Origin: Neptuniibacter halophilus
Lineage (GTDB): Bacteria; Pseudomonadota; Gammaproteobacteria; Pseudomonadales; Balneatricaceae
Direction: 5' to 3'
Assembly (NCBI RefSeq): GCF_030295765.1
Contig: NZ_AP027292.1
Span: forward strand, 1,240,001-1,304,000
Length of the DNA: 64,000 nt
The notes under the pieces are model-generated. The model searched no databases. It saw nothing but the letters and a program-made list of their open reading frames with translations, and was not told the DNA's origin. A program made the translations under genes and the position numbers. Below are positions 23,626 to 32,247 of this stretch, piece by piece; position 1 is the first letter of the stretch; the number at the start of each line of letters is the position of its first letter.

Positions 23626-24360
23626 TCAGAGCAACACCCGGTCAACAAACTTACGCATCAAGGCATTGGAATAAGGCGTTTCCCGGGCCGCCTGTAACAC
23701 CTGCTCAAGATGATCATCACCCTCAGTGTATTTATCCTTGTAATAGGTCAGCCGCTCAACCAGCACCCGCTTGTCGACTTCAGGATGAAACTGGAACGCC
23801 CAGAACGGCTTATCCTGAAAGCGAAATGCATGCACACACTGCTCGGTAGAGGCCAGCAACTGACACCCTGCCGGTAGTGTTTCAGCGTATTGTTTATGCA
23901 CAGAAACCGCGTAGAACGGGTCCGGTGTATCCCGGAACAGCGGATCATCCGCAGCCTCGGGGTGCAGGGCTATCGGCAGCGTACCCATCTCGTAGTCGAG
24001 CTCTTTATGCAGAATTTCCCCGCCCAGCGCGAGCACTGCCAACTGAAAACCAAAGCAGGAAGCAAAGACCGGTTTAGCCTGCCCGGCAGCATGTGCCAGC
24101 AATCTCTGACAGGCGTCCACAAAAGGGTACTCCTCCGGTAACAGCACGTTCGCCTCGCTGGCACCGCCCACCAGCAGCGCATCATAAGCGTCTGCTGCAT
24201 TCACCGAAAACTCCGGCTGATCAAACACATTCAGCACATCAATCTGAGACAGTTCAAGGCCGCAGTATCCGGCAAAACTCTCCAGCTCTTCCTGCCGCAC
24301 CTGATCTCCGCTGCGGATCTGCAGCAGGAGCAGTTTCAGTTCAGCGCGTGTTTTCGGCAT
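23626..24360 (-). CDS. Class I glutamine amidotransferase-like protein
   Basis: Protein of 244 residues with the GMP-synthase-like GATase1 fold. The nucleophile elbow is SCFGFQLAVLALGG (Cys near residue 103), where classical enzymes have GICxGxQ. The His-Glu pair appears as FQFHPEVD near residue 194. Such stand-alone domains are often annotated as GMP synthase-like and have unknown acceptors; some degrade gamma-glutamyl compounds. ATG 24360 is preferred over 24378 because AGGA precedes it at 8 bp. It lies downstream of the patatin gene with a 35-bp gap, so co-transcription is likely. Confidence 0.85.
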   Translation of the reverse strand: MPKTRAELKLLLLQIRSGDQVRQEELESFAGYCGLELSQIDVLNVFDQPEFSVNAADAYDALLVGGASEANVLLPEEYPFVDACQRLLAHAAGQAKPVFASCFGFQLAVLALGGEILHKELDYEMGTLPIALHPEAADDPLFRDTPDPFYAVSVHKQYAETLPAGCQLLASTEQCVHAFRFQDKPFWAFQFHPEVDKRVLVERLTYYKDKYTEGDDHLEQVLQAARETPYSNALMRKFVDRVLL

Positions 24361-24395
24361 AGGTGGATTCCTGAGCATTAAGAGAGGAGTACTAA

Positions 24396-25394
24396 CTATA
24401 AAAACAACGCTTCCAGGTCACAACTGGGCTGCTGCCCCACTTTATCCCAGTTTTCACCAATCCATTGATCTGCCGCATGTCTCCCCTTCTCTTTCAGCTC
24501 CTGCAGGAATGCCAGCCGGGTATCGTATTTGGTCGCCTGCTCCAGCGAAGAGAGCACCTCACCTGATTCCAGCAGATGAAAACGTAAAGTTCGAAAACGC
24601 CGCTCCAGCCCACTGAAATTAATATACTGCTCCCGGGCCTGCTGAATGGTGTAGCTGATCGCGCGCATTTCACGCATAAACGTACTCTGGAAACCCAGCT
24701 CAGTAATCCGCTGATTGATTGCCTGCGTGGTTTTCGGCAACTCCCTGCCCTGAAGCGGTTGCAGCAGGAGCAACAGAATATCCTCCTCCTTACAATCAAA
24801 GATCAACGGATATACGGCAGGATTACCGGAGAACCCGCCATCCCAGTAGTGCTTACCTTCAATTTCGATGGCCTGATGCAGGTTGGGCAGACAAGCCGAA
24901 GCCAGCACATGTTCAGTGGTCAGTTCATACTCCCGGAACAGACGGATTTTGCCGTTACTGACATCGGTCGCCGCGATAAACAGCTTCATCGGCGAGCCCT
25001 CCTGAAGGGCCTGAAAATCAACCATCTCATCCAGCAGATAACGTAATGGATTAATATCCAGAGGGTTCAGGTCATAAGGAGAGATATAGCGCAATACATC
25101 CAGTACCCAGCCGGTCAGTGAGCTGACCTGAGTATCAGCGAGCTGACCACCGAGCAATTCACCGGGGGAGTTCAGGGAAACCTGCGTCCAGAATTGATCG
25201 AGCAGTGCCTTCGCGCCCGCAGCCTCATTCTGCTGCCAGCCATACGCCAGCAGGACTGCGTTTACCGCACCTGCACTGGTACCGGTCAGAGCGCGTGGCC
25301 GGAAATCCTCTTCAAGAAGACGATCCAGAACGCCCCAGGCAAAGGCCCCGTGTGCGCCGCCACCCTGCAGCGCCAGATTCATCGGCTTGCTCAT
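24396..25394 (-). CDS. Patatin-like phospholipase
   Basis: Putative lipid acyl hydrolase of 332 residues with a Ser-Asp dyad. The oxyanion-hole loop is LQGGGAHGAFAWG near residue 8, the nucleophile elbow GTSAG near residue 37, and the catalytic Asp lies in DGGFSGNP near residue 190. ATG 25394 follows a perfect AAAGGAGG site; the longer frame from 25427 has no such support. No secretion signal is seen, so it probably acts in the cytoplasm or on the inner membrane. It is divergent from the IlvY-like gene. Confidence 0.92.
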   Translation of the reverse strand: MSKPMNLALQGGGAHGAFAWGVLDRLLEEDFRPRALTGTSAGAVNAVLLAYGWQQNEAAGAKALLDQFWTQVSLNSPGELLGGQLADTQVSSLTGWVLDVLRYISPYDLNPLDINPLRYLLDEMVDFQALQEGSPMKLFIAATDVSNGKIRLFREYELTTEHVLASACLPNLHQAIEIEGKHYWDGGFSGNPAVYPLIFDCKEEDILLLLLQPLQGRELPKTTQAINQRITELGFQSTFMREMRAISYTIQQAREQYINFSGLERRFRTLRFHLLESGEVLSSLEQATKYDTRLAFLQELKEKGRHAADQWIGENWDKVGQQPSCDLEALFL

Positions 25395-25551
25395 AAACGC
25401 ACCTCCTTTCGCTATTGTGCACTGCACAATTTAACATCAGTTTATGACAAATCCGGTTAAAAAACAGCCTGACCGGGATGACAAAACAGGTTTAAAATCC
25501 CGGAATTTCGCATAAACTAGAGGTTATATTTCATTTGACGCAATACTCTTC

Positions 25552-26430
25552 ATGGATATCAAACAACTCCGACAGTTTGTGCATCTGGCAGAAACCCTGC
25601 ACTTTGGCCGTGCCAGTGAAGCCAGTTATATCAGCCCCTCCGCGCTCAGCCGCAGTATTAAACAACTGGAAGAAGAGGTGGGTGCTGAACTGTTCGAACG
25701 GGATAATCGCAGTGTCGAGCTGACCGCCGCGGGCACTCTCTTTCTTAACTATGCCCGCGATGCCCTGAGTCAGTGGGATATGGTGCGCACCCAACTGATG
25801 GAACGCAGCGGGGAGCTGCAGGGCGAAATCAGCATGTACTGCTCCGTGACAGCCAGCTACAGCTTTCTGTTTGAGATTCTCAGCCAGTTCCGAACCAATT
25901 ACCCGAAAATTGAGATGAAACTGCATACCGGTGACCCGGAACATGCCATCTCCCGGGTGATCGCCGGGGATGAGGACTTCGCTATCTGCGCCAAGCCTGA
26001 CGTCCTGCCTAACGGTCTGGCCTTCAAACCGATCGCCCTCTCCTCCTTAAAATTTATAGCGCCAAAGCAAGGGCTCGCCGGGCACCCGGAGCATCTGCTC
26101 CGGCCCAATAACCAGACACCCATGATCCTTTCAGAAACCGGATTAGCCCGAAAGCGGGTGGATCGCTGGTTCAAAGAGGAGCAGATCAAACCGCTGATCT
26201 ACGCTCAGGTGGCCGGTAACGAAGCGATTGTCAGCATGGTCAGTCTGGGTTTCGGCATTGGCGTCGTCCCGGAGATCGTGCTGGAAAACAGCCCCTTGGC
26301 TAATACTGTAGATATACTGCCGGTAAAACCGGAGCTGAAAGCCTATGAGGTGGGTATTGTTACCCTGGAGAAAAAGCTCAAAAACCCACTGATCAGCGCG
26401 TTCTGGTCTCAGTTGAAAGCGACACTCTGA
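25552..26430 (+). CDS. ilvY: LysR-family regulator, IlvY type
   Basis: Regulator of 292 residues with an N-terminal winged HTH (about 1-60: MDIKQLRQFVHLAE, SPSALSRSIKQLEEE) and a co-inducer domain. Similarity to E. coli IlvY is strong across the protein, for example YCSVTASYSFLFEIL, GNEAIVSMVSLGFGIGVVPE and VLENSP. IlvY activates ilvC in response to acetolactate and acetohydroxybutyrate. ilvC normally lies next to it but is absent here; neighbours are a patatin and a sterol-desaturase-type gene. An ilvD-type gene occurs 29 kb away but has its own putative control. Confidence 0.85.
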   Translation: MDIKQLRQFVHLAETLHFGRASEASYISPSALSRSIKQLEEEVGAELFERDNRSVELTAAGTLFLNYARDALSQWDMVRTQLMERSGELQGEISMYCSVTASYSFLFEILSQFRTNYPKIEMKLHTGDPEHAISRVIAGDEDFAICAKPDVLPNGLAFKPIALSSLKFIAPKQGLAGHPEHLLRPNNQTPMILSETGLARKRVDRWFKEEQIKPLIYAQVAGNEAIVSMVSLGFGIGVVPEIVLENSPLANTVDILPVKPELKAYEVGIVTLEKKLKNPLISAFWSQLKATL

Positions 26431-26491
26431 GCAAACCTGACCGTAACAGACGAAGGCCAGCAGAGACCGATGAGTTTTGACTACGCCAGCC

Positions 26492-27298
26492 TTAACGCCA
26501 GGGCATGCTCAATAATCCATCGAGACGACACACCCGTCGCGGATCATCCCGCCCGTTGAGGCCAATCTGCATCCCCTGTTGTCCCGCTTCGGGCTCAGGC
26601 GTATAGGTATGGAATAAACGATCCCATAAGGCCAGTGCGAAACCATAATTGCTGTCGGTTTCGCGTGGTATCCGGGAGTGATGTACCCTATGCATATCCG
26701 GCGTGACCAATAACCGGCGCAGCCACCGGTCAACGCCAGCGGGCAGGGATACATTGCCATGATTAAACATGGCACTGGCATTGAGCAGCACCTCAAACAG
26801 CAATACCACCACCGCCGCAGGCCCCAGAAGGCAGATTGCCAGCATTTTCAGCAGCATCGACAACAGGATCTCCAGCGGATGAAACCGGGCGCCCGTCGTC
26901 ACATCATAATCCGGGTCTGCATGATGGACCTGATGTAACCGCCAGAGCAGCGGTACCTTATGAAACACAACATGCTGCAGATAGATCAGCAGATCCAGCA
27001 AAACCACCGCTAGCACCCCCTCCAGCCACAGCGGCCAGTTCAGCCAGTTGAACAGGCCGAAGCCGGAATCAGCCACTGACTGCGCCAGCCCCACCGCCGC
27101 CAGAGGGAACAACCACCGTAACAACAGAGAATTTAACGCCACCAGAGCCAGATTATTGCTCCAGCGCAGCCAGCGTCCGAAGCGTTGCCGGCGGCAGGGG
27201 GAATGCCATTCCCAGAGCGCCATCAGCACAAACACGCCGATAAAGCAGCCCAGACGAAGCGGGGCTTCGTAGGCCAGCAGCCAGCCGCTCCAGCTCAT
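26492..27298 (-). CDS. Sterol desaturase / fatty acid hydroxylase family protein
   Basis: Integral membrane di-iron enzyme of 268 residues. The histidine boxes are HVVFHKVPLLWRLHQVHHAD near residue 109, NHGN, and MHRVHHSRIPRETDSNYG near residue 205. About four or five membrane helices are present. Family members hydroxylate or desaturate lipids; the substrate here cannot be read from the sequence. It lies 4 bp after the hotdog thioesterase gene, so the two form an operon. Confidence 0.9.
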   Translation of the reverse strand: MSWSGWLLAYEAPLRLGCFIGVFVLMALWEWHSPCRRQRFGRWLRWSNNLALVALNSLLLRWLFPLAAVGLAQSVADSGFGLFNWLNWPLWLEGVLAVVLLDLLIYLQHVVFHKVPLLWRLHQVHHADPDYDVTTGARFHPLEILLSMLLKMLAICLLGPAAVVVLLFEVLLNASAMFNHGNVSLPAGVDRWLRRLLVTPDMHRVHHSRIPRETDSNYGFALALWDRLFHTYTPEPEAGQQGMQIGLNGRDDPRRVCRLDGLLSMPWR

Positions 27299-27302
27299 CG
27301 TT

Positions 27303-27698
27303 TCAGGCTCCGGCCATCATCGCTTCGATCTCGGGGAGCAGATGGGGCCGGCCACGGGCATTCAGCGCGGTGCCGATCACCAGCGCCTCCGCCGCTACTT
27401 TTTCATCCGGCAGACGAATCACCCGCTGGCGGAAGCCAAATTTCACTTTACTCACCCGCTCAACTGCGACTTCGATCGCAAACCGGTCACCGCTGACCAG
27501 CGAACTCTTGTAGTCGATCTCGGAACGGACCACAACCAGATGGATCCCGGCGGCGGTCAGGGCCGTAAAATCGATCCCTTTACTGTGCAGAAATTCATGC
27601 CGGGCATGTTCCAAATAGTTAAAGTACACCCCGTTGTTCACGATTCCCTGCATATCGCACTCATAATCACGAACTTTGAATTCCAGACGATAGCTCAT
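27303..27698 (-). CDS. Hotdog-fold acyl-CoA thioesterase (4HBT/YbgC-like)
   Basis: Protein of 131 residues with the YbgC/4-hydroxybenzoyl-CoA thioesterase signature: the catalytic Asp region is VRDYECDMQGIVNNGVYF (residues 9-26), followed by YLEHARHEFL. It hydrolyses acyl-CoA thioesters in the cytoplasm; substrate unknown. It is the first gene of a two-gene unit with the membrane hydroxylase downstream, suggesting shared lipid or fatty-acid chemistry. Confidence 0.88.
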   Translation of the reverse strand: MSYRLEFKVRDYECDMQGIVNNGVYFNYLEHARHEFLHSKGIDFTALTAAGIHLVVVRSEIDYKSSLVSGDRFAIEVAVERVSKVKFGFRQRVIRLPDEKVAAEALVIGTALNARGRPHLLPEIEAMMAGA

Positions 27699-27723
27699 AA
27701 CTCTTTTTTACCCCTGTACCAAC

Positions 27724-27755
27724 GCCGGGTAACCACATAAAATACCCGGCTTTTA
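27724..27755 (+). terminator. Terminator-like hairpin with no obvious upstream plus-strand gene
   Basis: GCCGGGTA (27724-27731) pairs with TACCCGGC (27743-27750), followed by TTTTAATTTT. Orientation is plus. The only nearby genes on its left are on the minus strand, so it would end an antisense or noncoding transcript running against the thioesterase gene. The rest of the 27699-27967 gap shows no gene. Confidence 0.5.
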
Positions 27756-27967
27756 ATTTTGGCATTCTGACTACCCCATACGACACTCATCGCTTTGGAT
27801 AGTTTGTATGTACGCTCAAAAACACTAGAATGAAAACAACGCCTTGCTTCTGTGCTGCCGCACACCAGCCAAGCATAACAACTATAACAACACCGTATTC
27901 AACGAGCCGGCAAACCACGACGGTTACCGGTTCAGATACAGTACTAGCTGTAGATTAAGGTATCAGT

Positions 27968-29527
27968 ATGAAAAAAATGCCTGTCACCAACAGGGAAGTT
28001 GTCCTGCCCGAAGGCCAGCGCATCATTTCTACCACGGATCTTAAAGGCCGTATCACATACGTCAATCAGGTTTTCTGCGACATATCCGGATACAGTGAAG
28101 AGGAACTGCTGGGTAAAGCCCACAATATTGTCCGTCATCCGGACGTACCTCCGGCGGCCTTTGCCAACCTCTGGGACTCACTGAAAAACGATCAGGCCTG
28201 GCGTGGTATTGTAAAAAACCGCTGTAAAAACGGTGACCATTACTGGGTGGATGCTTATGTTACGCCGCTCTTCGAACAGGGCCAGAAAGTAGGCTATCAG
28301 TCGGTTCGCTTTAAACCTTCACAGGAACAGGTCAGCAAAGCCGAGGTTATCTACAATGTGGCGAATGCCGGCAAAGCCGGTAAGGCCCTGAAACTGAAAT
28401 CCACCAACCTGCAAAGCCTGCTGGCGTTTGCCCTGATCGCCCTGATCAGTCTGGCAGCCGCCTGGTTTGCCGGCGCCCCGCTGGCGGTACTGGCAATCAT
28501 GCTGGTAGCAGCCCTGCTGATGGGCGGCTGCATGTGGCGTCTGATCGGGCCGATTAACGCGCTGGCAGAACGCTCGCGAAAACGCTTCAGTAATCCCCTG
28601 ATACAACTGATGTACTGCCCACGTCAGGACGAGTTTGGTGAGGTCGATCTGGCCCTGCAGATGAATGAAGCCCGCAACACGACCGTACTCACCCGTCTGA
28701 GCGATGTCAGTCATACCATTGAAGAAGCGATCAGTGTCACCGAACGGGCAATCGGTCAGACAAACGAAGGGATCAGCCAGCAGGATAAAGAGAGCGATAT
28801 GGTCGCAGCGGCGATGCACCAGATGGCCTGTGCCTCGCAGGAGATTGCCGGTAATACCAACGATATGTCCAATGCCAGCGAAGAGGCCCGGCACACGACC
28901 AACGATGGCCGCAATGCGCTGGAGAATACGGTCACCCATATCCAGGAACTCTCCTCCGAAGTGGCTGACGCGACCGAAGCAACACTGGCACTGAAAGAGC
29001 ATACGGATGCGATTGGTAACGTCGTCAACGTCATCAACGAGATCGCCGAACAAACCAACCTGCTGGCCCTGAATGCCGCGATTGAGGCAGCCCGGGCTGG
29101 TGAATCCGGTCGTGGTTTTGCCGTTGTCGCCGACGAGGTCCGCACTCTGGCAACCCGCACCCAGAACTCCACTCAGGAAATTGAAAGCTCCATCGCCAGT
29201 GTCCAGTCCGCTGTTGAGCAGACCGTCCGGATTATGGAGCTGAGCCGGGATCACGTACAGCAGAGTGTGGATATCGCCCATCAGGCAGATCTGGCGTTCC
29301 AGAAAGTGCAGCATTCGATCAACGATATCTCAGACCGCTGCATGCAGATTGCCAGCAGCTCCGAAGAGCAATCCTCCGTGGTTGAAGAGATCCAGAAAAA
29401 TATTGTCGCTATCCGTGATCTGGCCCGCCGTAACAGCGAAGCCTCAGATGAGACGGCTGAAGCCAGTAAAGCGCTGCACGATCTGGTGAAGCAACTGGAC
29501 TCTATGGTCACTGCGTTCGACCGCTGA
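27968..29527 (+). CDS. aer: Aer-type chemoreceptor (PAS, membrane hairpin, MCP signalling domain)
   Basis: Probable aerotaxis or energy-taxis receptor of 519 residues. The N-terminal PAS domain (about 10-125) contains [36 protein letters not shown] and [13 protein letters not shown], the pattern that binds FAD in Aer. A membrane hairpin follows (about residues 158-194), with no periplasmic sensor. Then come a HAMP-like region and the signalling hairpin [18 protein letters not shown]. Size and layout match E. coli Aer (506). The FAD and redox role is by family; it was not measured here. Confidence 0.93.
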   Translation: MKKMPVTNREVVLPEGQRIISTTDLKGRITYVNQVFCDISGYSEEELLGKAHNIVRHPDVPPAAFANLWDSLKNDQAWRGIVKNRCKNGDHYWVDAYVTPLFEQGQKVGYQSVRFKPSQEQVSKAEVIYNVANAGKAGKALKLKSTNLQSLLAFALIALISLAAAWFAGAPLAVLAIMLVAALLMGGCMWRLIGPINALAERSRKRFSNPLIQLMYCPRQDEFGEVDLALQMNEARNTTVLTRLSDVSHTIEEAISVTERAIGQTNEGISQQDKESDMVAAAMHQMACASQEIAGNTNDMSNASEEARHTTNDGRNALENTVTHIQELSSEVADATEATLALKEHTDAIGNVVNVINEIAEQTNLLALNAAIEAARAGESGRGFAVVADEVRTLATRTQNSTQEIESSIASVQSAVEQTVRIMELSRDHVQQSVDIAHQADLAFQKVQHSINDISDRCMQIASSSEEQSSVVEEIQKNIVAIRDLARRNSEASDETAEASKALHDLVKQLDSMVTAFDR

Positions 29528-29540
29528 CAGGAGCAGAACG

Positions 29541-29984
29541 ATGTCTGAAGCATGCTCAAGCGGTAGTTGTCTCTGCGGAGAAGTTCGCTATGAGATCAGC
29601 CCGCCTTACCTGCACTTTCAGTACTGTCACTGCTCACGCTGTCGCAAAGCTACCGGCAGCGCCCATGCCAGCAATATCATCCTGCCGCCGGCGCAGTTTC
29701 GCTGGCTGGCAGGCGAAGATCAGGTCGGGCATTTTATACCGGAAGACACCCGGCATTTTGCCAATGGCTTCTGTCGGCGCTGCGGTTCAACCCTGCCCTG
29801 GCTGGCTAAGACCGGCAAGGCGATGGTGGTACCCGCAGGCACACTGGATAACGGCCCGGATATGAGCCCGGAATGGAACCTGTTCTGGGAGAGCCGGGCA
29901 ACATGGTATCGCCTCCCCCATGAGCTGAATGCCTACCCCACTCTGCCCGGCAAAAGCGAACCCTGCCGCCTTAACGAAGGCTGA
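29541..29984 (+). CDS. GFA-family zinc protein
   Basis: Protein of 147 residues of the GFA/CENP-V-like family. Zinc-binding cysteines are in SCLCGEVRY, CHCSRCRKATGS and FCRRCGSTLPW, the full family pattern. The name (glutathione-dependent formaldehyde-activating) comes from one studied member; most members have unknown activity. It starts 14 bp after the Aer-type gene and is probably co-transcribed. Confidence 0.9.
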   Translation: MSEACSSGSCLCGEVRYEISPPYLHFQYCHCSRCRKATGSAHASNIILPPAQFRWLAGEDQVGHFIPEDTRHFANGFCRRCGSTLPWLAKTGKAMVVPAGTLDNGPDMSPEWNLFWESRATWYRLPHELNAYPTLPGKSEPCRLNEG

Positions 29985-30000
29985 CACCCCTTACCGGAAT

Positions 30001-30027
30001 AAAAAAAGGCGACCTTAACGGTCGCCT
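30001..30027 (-). terminator. Terminator of the BI-1 gene
   Basis: Minus strand AGGCGACC, GTTAA loop, GGTCGCCT, then a run of T (30007-30001). It could also slow plus-strand transcription from the GFA gene. Confidence 0.85.
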
Positions 30028-30082
30028 GAATACCCCAACGGGTTATCACAAGTGCATAGCTAATAAGATCGATCAAGGGAAA

Positions 30083-30757
30083 TCAGTCGTCTCCACCGAG
30101 AAAGCCCAGCAGTTGCAGCAAGCTGGTAAACAGATTGTAGATAGAGACGTACAGGGAAACCGTTGCCATGATGTAGTTGGTTTCACCACCGTGCAGGATG
30201 TTGCTGGTTTCATACAGGATAAAACCGGACATCAGCAGGACAAACATTGCAGACACCGCCAGCGAAAGCGCCGGAATCTGGAAGAACACCGCACCCAGAC
30301 CGGCAACGAATGCCAGCAGGATACCTACCATCAGGAAACCACCCATAAAGCTGAAATTCTTCCGCGTGGTCAGCACGTATGCCGACAGGCCGAGGAAGAT
30401 AATACCGGTCATACCCATCGCATTCATAACGATGCCACCACCACCCGGCATCGCCAGATAGTGACCAACGATTGGCCCCAGGGTGTACCCCATGAAACCC
30501 GTCAGAGCAAAGACCGCAGGCAGGCCCCAGATGCTGTTACGCAGCTTGGTGGTCAGGAAATAAAGACCAAAAAAGCCGACTAAAGAAATGATGATGCCGG
30601 GGTGAGGTAACTGAAGGAAAAGAGAACCGGCAGCGGTAATAGCACTGAACAGCAAAGTCATGGATAACAATGCATAGGTATTACGTAGTACCTTATTGGA
30701 CTCCAGCGCGGATGGCTGCGCCTGAGTAGCTGAAGATCTCATAGATGTATTCATCAC
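30083..30757 (-). CDS. Bax inhibitor-1/YccA-family membrane protein
   Basis: Protein of 224 residues with about seven membrane helices. It resembles E. coli YccA, which modulates the FtsH protease, and BI-1-type calcium-leak channels. The C-terminal segment ATVSLYVSIYNLFTSLLQLLGF with an acidic end (GGDD) is typical. It stands alone, divergent from the NhaR-like regulator. Confidence 0.92.
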   Translation of the reverse strand: MMNTSMRSSATQAQPSALESNKVLRNTYALLSMTLLFSAITAAGSLFLQLPHPGIIISLVGFFGLYFLTTKLRNSIWGLPAVFALTGFMGYTLGPIVGHYLAMPGGGGIVMNAMGMTGIIFLGLSAYVLTTRKNFSFMGGFLMVGILLAFVAGLGAVFFQIPALSLAVSAMFVLLMSGFILYETSNILHGGETNYIMATVSLYVSIYNLFTSLLQLLGFLGGDD

Positions 30758-30888
30758 ACCTCTCCTGGTTAGGGTCTACCAATAGTCCGACTGACTATCC
30801 GGCATCAACGGGTCAAAATTTAACCGTCTGGCAAATGCAAAAAAACTCGATTATTCTTAACAAAATAATCGGTTTTATCGAGCTTTGA

Positions 30889-31788
30889 ATGATCAACTAC
30901 AAACATCTGCACTACTTCTGGATGGTCGCCAAAGAGGGCAGCATCGCGGCAGCGGCCGAACGTCTCAGCGTTACTCCCCATACCATCAGCGCCCAGCTCA
31001 GCCTGCTGGATGATTACCTCGGCTGCGCCCTGTTCACCAAAGTCGGCCGCCAGCTTGAGCTTACCGAAACCGGTCATATGGTGCTGAGCTACGCCAGTGA
31101 TATCTTTTCACTGGGCGGTGAGCTGGAGGAGCGGGTCCGCAATCTGGACAAGATCCGGCCACTGGTATTCAAGGTGGGGATCGTCGATGTAGTGCCCAAA
31201 TCGATCGCCTACCACCTGCTCTCCCCGGCCCTCGACGATATCACCAATATGCGCATGATCTGCCATGAGGGGGATATCAACGAACTGCTGGCGGAGCTGG
31301 CCCTGCACCGGCTGGATCTGGTGATTTCCGAATCCCCGATACCATCCGATGTCAGCGTCAACGGCTTCAGTCACAGCCTTGGTAGCTGCGGCAGCAGCTT
31401 TATGGCCCGGCCGGAGGTTGTGGAAAACCTGCAGGGTCAGTTCCCGGCCAACCTGAATGGCGCTCCCATGCTGCTGCCCAGCGAAACGACCATCGTCCGC
31501 TCACGCCTGCTGCAGTGGTTTAACAAGAACCGTATCCATCCGCGAGTAGTAGGTGAATTTGACGACAGCGCCCTGATCAAAGCCTTTGCCAACGCAGGTA
31601 AAGGGATCATGGTGGTACCGACACCGATTCAGGAAGAGGTCGAACAACAACTGGGATTGGTCAGCCTCGGTCAGACCAGCGAGATAGAAAATCAGTTCTA
31701 CGCCATCTCCATCGAACGTAAGATCTCCCACACCGCGGTTGAAAAGATCACCACCGCCGCCAGAGACTGGCTCAACAGCAACGGCTGA
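30889..31788 (+). CDS. nhaR: LysR-family regulator, NhaR type
   Basis: Protein of 299 residues. The N-terminal winged HTH reads INYKHLHYFWMVAKEGSIAA and TPHTISAQLSLL, closely like E. coli NhaR (INYNHLYYFWHVYKEGS). The effector domain also shares LLQWFNKNRIHPRVVGEFDD with it. NhaR activates the Na+/H+ antiporter NhaA and, in E. coli, pgaABCD. No antiporter gene is adjacent here, so the target is unknown. It marks the left border of the accessory region. Confidence 0.82.
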   Translation: MINYKHLHYFWMVAKEGSIAAAAERLSVTPHTISAQLSLLDDYLGCALFTKVGRQLELTETGHMVLSYASDIFSLGGELEERVRNLDKIRPLVFKVGIVDVVPKSIAYHLLSPALDDITNMRMICHEGDINELLAELALHRLDLVISESPIPSDVSVNGFSHSLGSCGSSFMARPEVVENLQGQFPANLNGAPMLLPSETTIVRSRLLQWFNKNRIHPRVVGEFDDSALIKAFANAGKGIMVVPTPIQEEVEQQLGLVSLGQTSEIENQFYAISIERKISHTAVEKITTAARDWLNSNG

Positions 31789-31890
31789 AACCCGCTGACC
31801 CGGGAAGCCCCGGTCAGCTCACCCCCTCTTCATGCCTCTTCACAGACTGCTTTTCAGTGCAAAACCTCACGCTTGAAGCATCGTTGTTTC

Positions 31891-31963
31891 TGTCAATCGG
31901 TGCGTAATATGTCAAGTCGAATGCACAAAATATCAAGATATCGAAGCCTCCCTCCCTTACCTT
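31891..31963 (+). promoter_or_regulatory. TGTCAA direct-repeat operator/promoter upstream of DUF1302 gene
   Basis: TGTCAA (31910-31915) and TATCAA (31931-31936) are 21 bp apart, and TACCTT (31958-31963) lies 21 bp after the second. An extra TGTCAA occurs at 31891-31896 (19 bp upstream). This is one of seven sites with the same geometry. It lies 312 bp before the DUF1302 start, the longest distance of the set. Nothing else was recognised in the 31789-32247 gap. Confidence 0.6.
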
Positions 31964-32247
31964 GAATAAAAAATACGCAAGCGGATAAGCGCTCAGGCGT
32001 TCGGTCAGACAGACGTCTGTCCCTCTTGAAGCGTCCGCCGAAAATAAAATAACAACGCGTGAATATGGCCATGTCCCAACTTGTTAAACACCTCTTTACA
32101 GCCACTGCAACTATATCCCTGACGCGGGAGCCTGCTGCCTTTCCCCAGGTATACCGGCCCCCTTCTGGTAGTGAAAAAACGGCGCTGTAGCGCCTTATTC
32201 AATCTAACCCAACCTGCAATAACAAAAATAAACGAGGTATATAGGCA

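Noticed and set aside
28319..29314. 331-codon minus-strand frame opposite aer
   Set aside because: It is antisense to a well-conserved receptor and shows no recognisable fold.
31893..32105. 70-codon minus-strand frame in the gap before the DUF1302 gene
   Set aside because: It overlaps the TGTCAA repeats and has no recognisable product.
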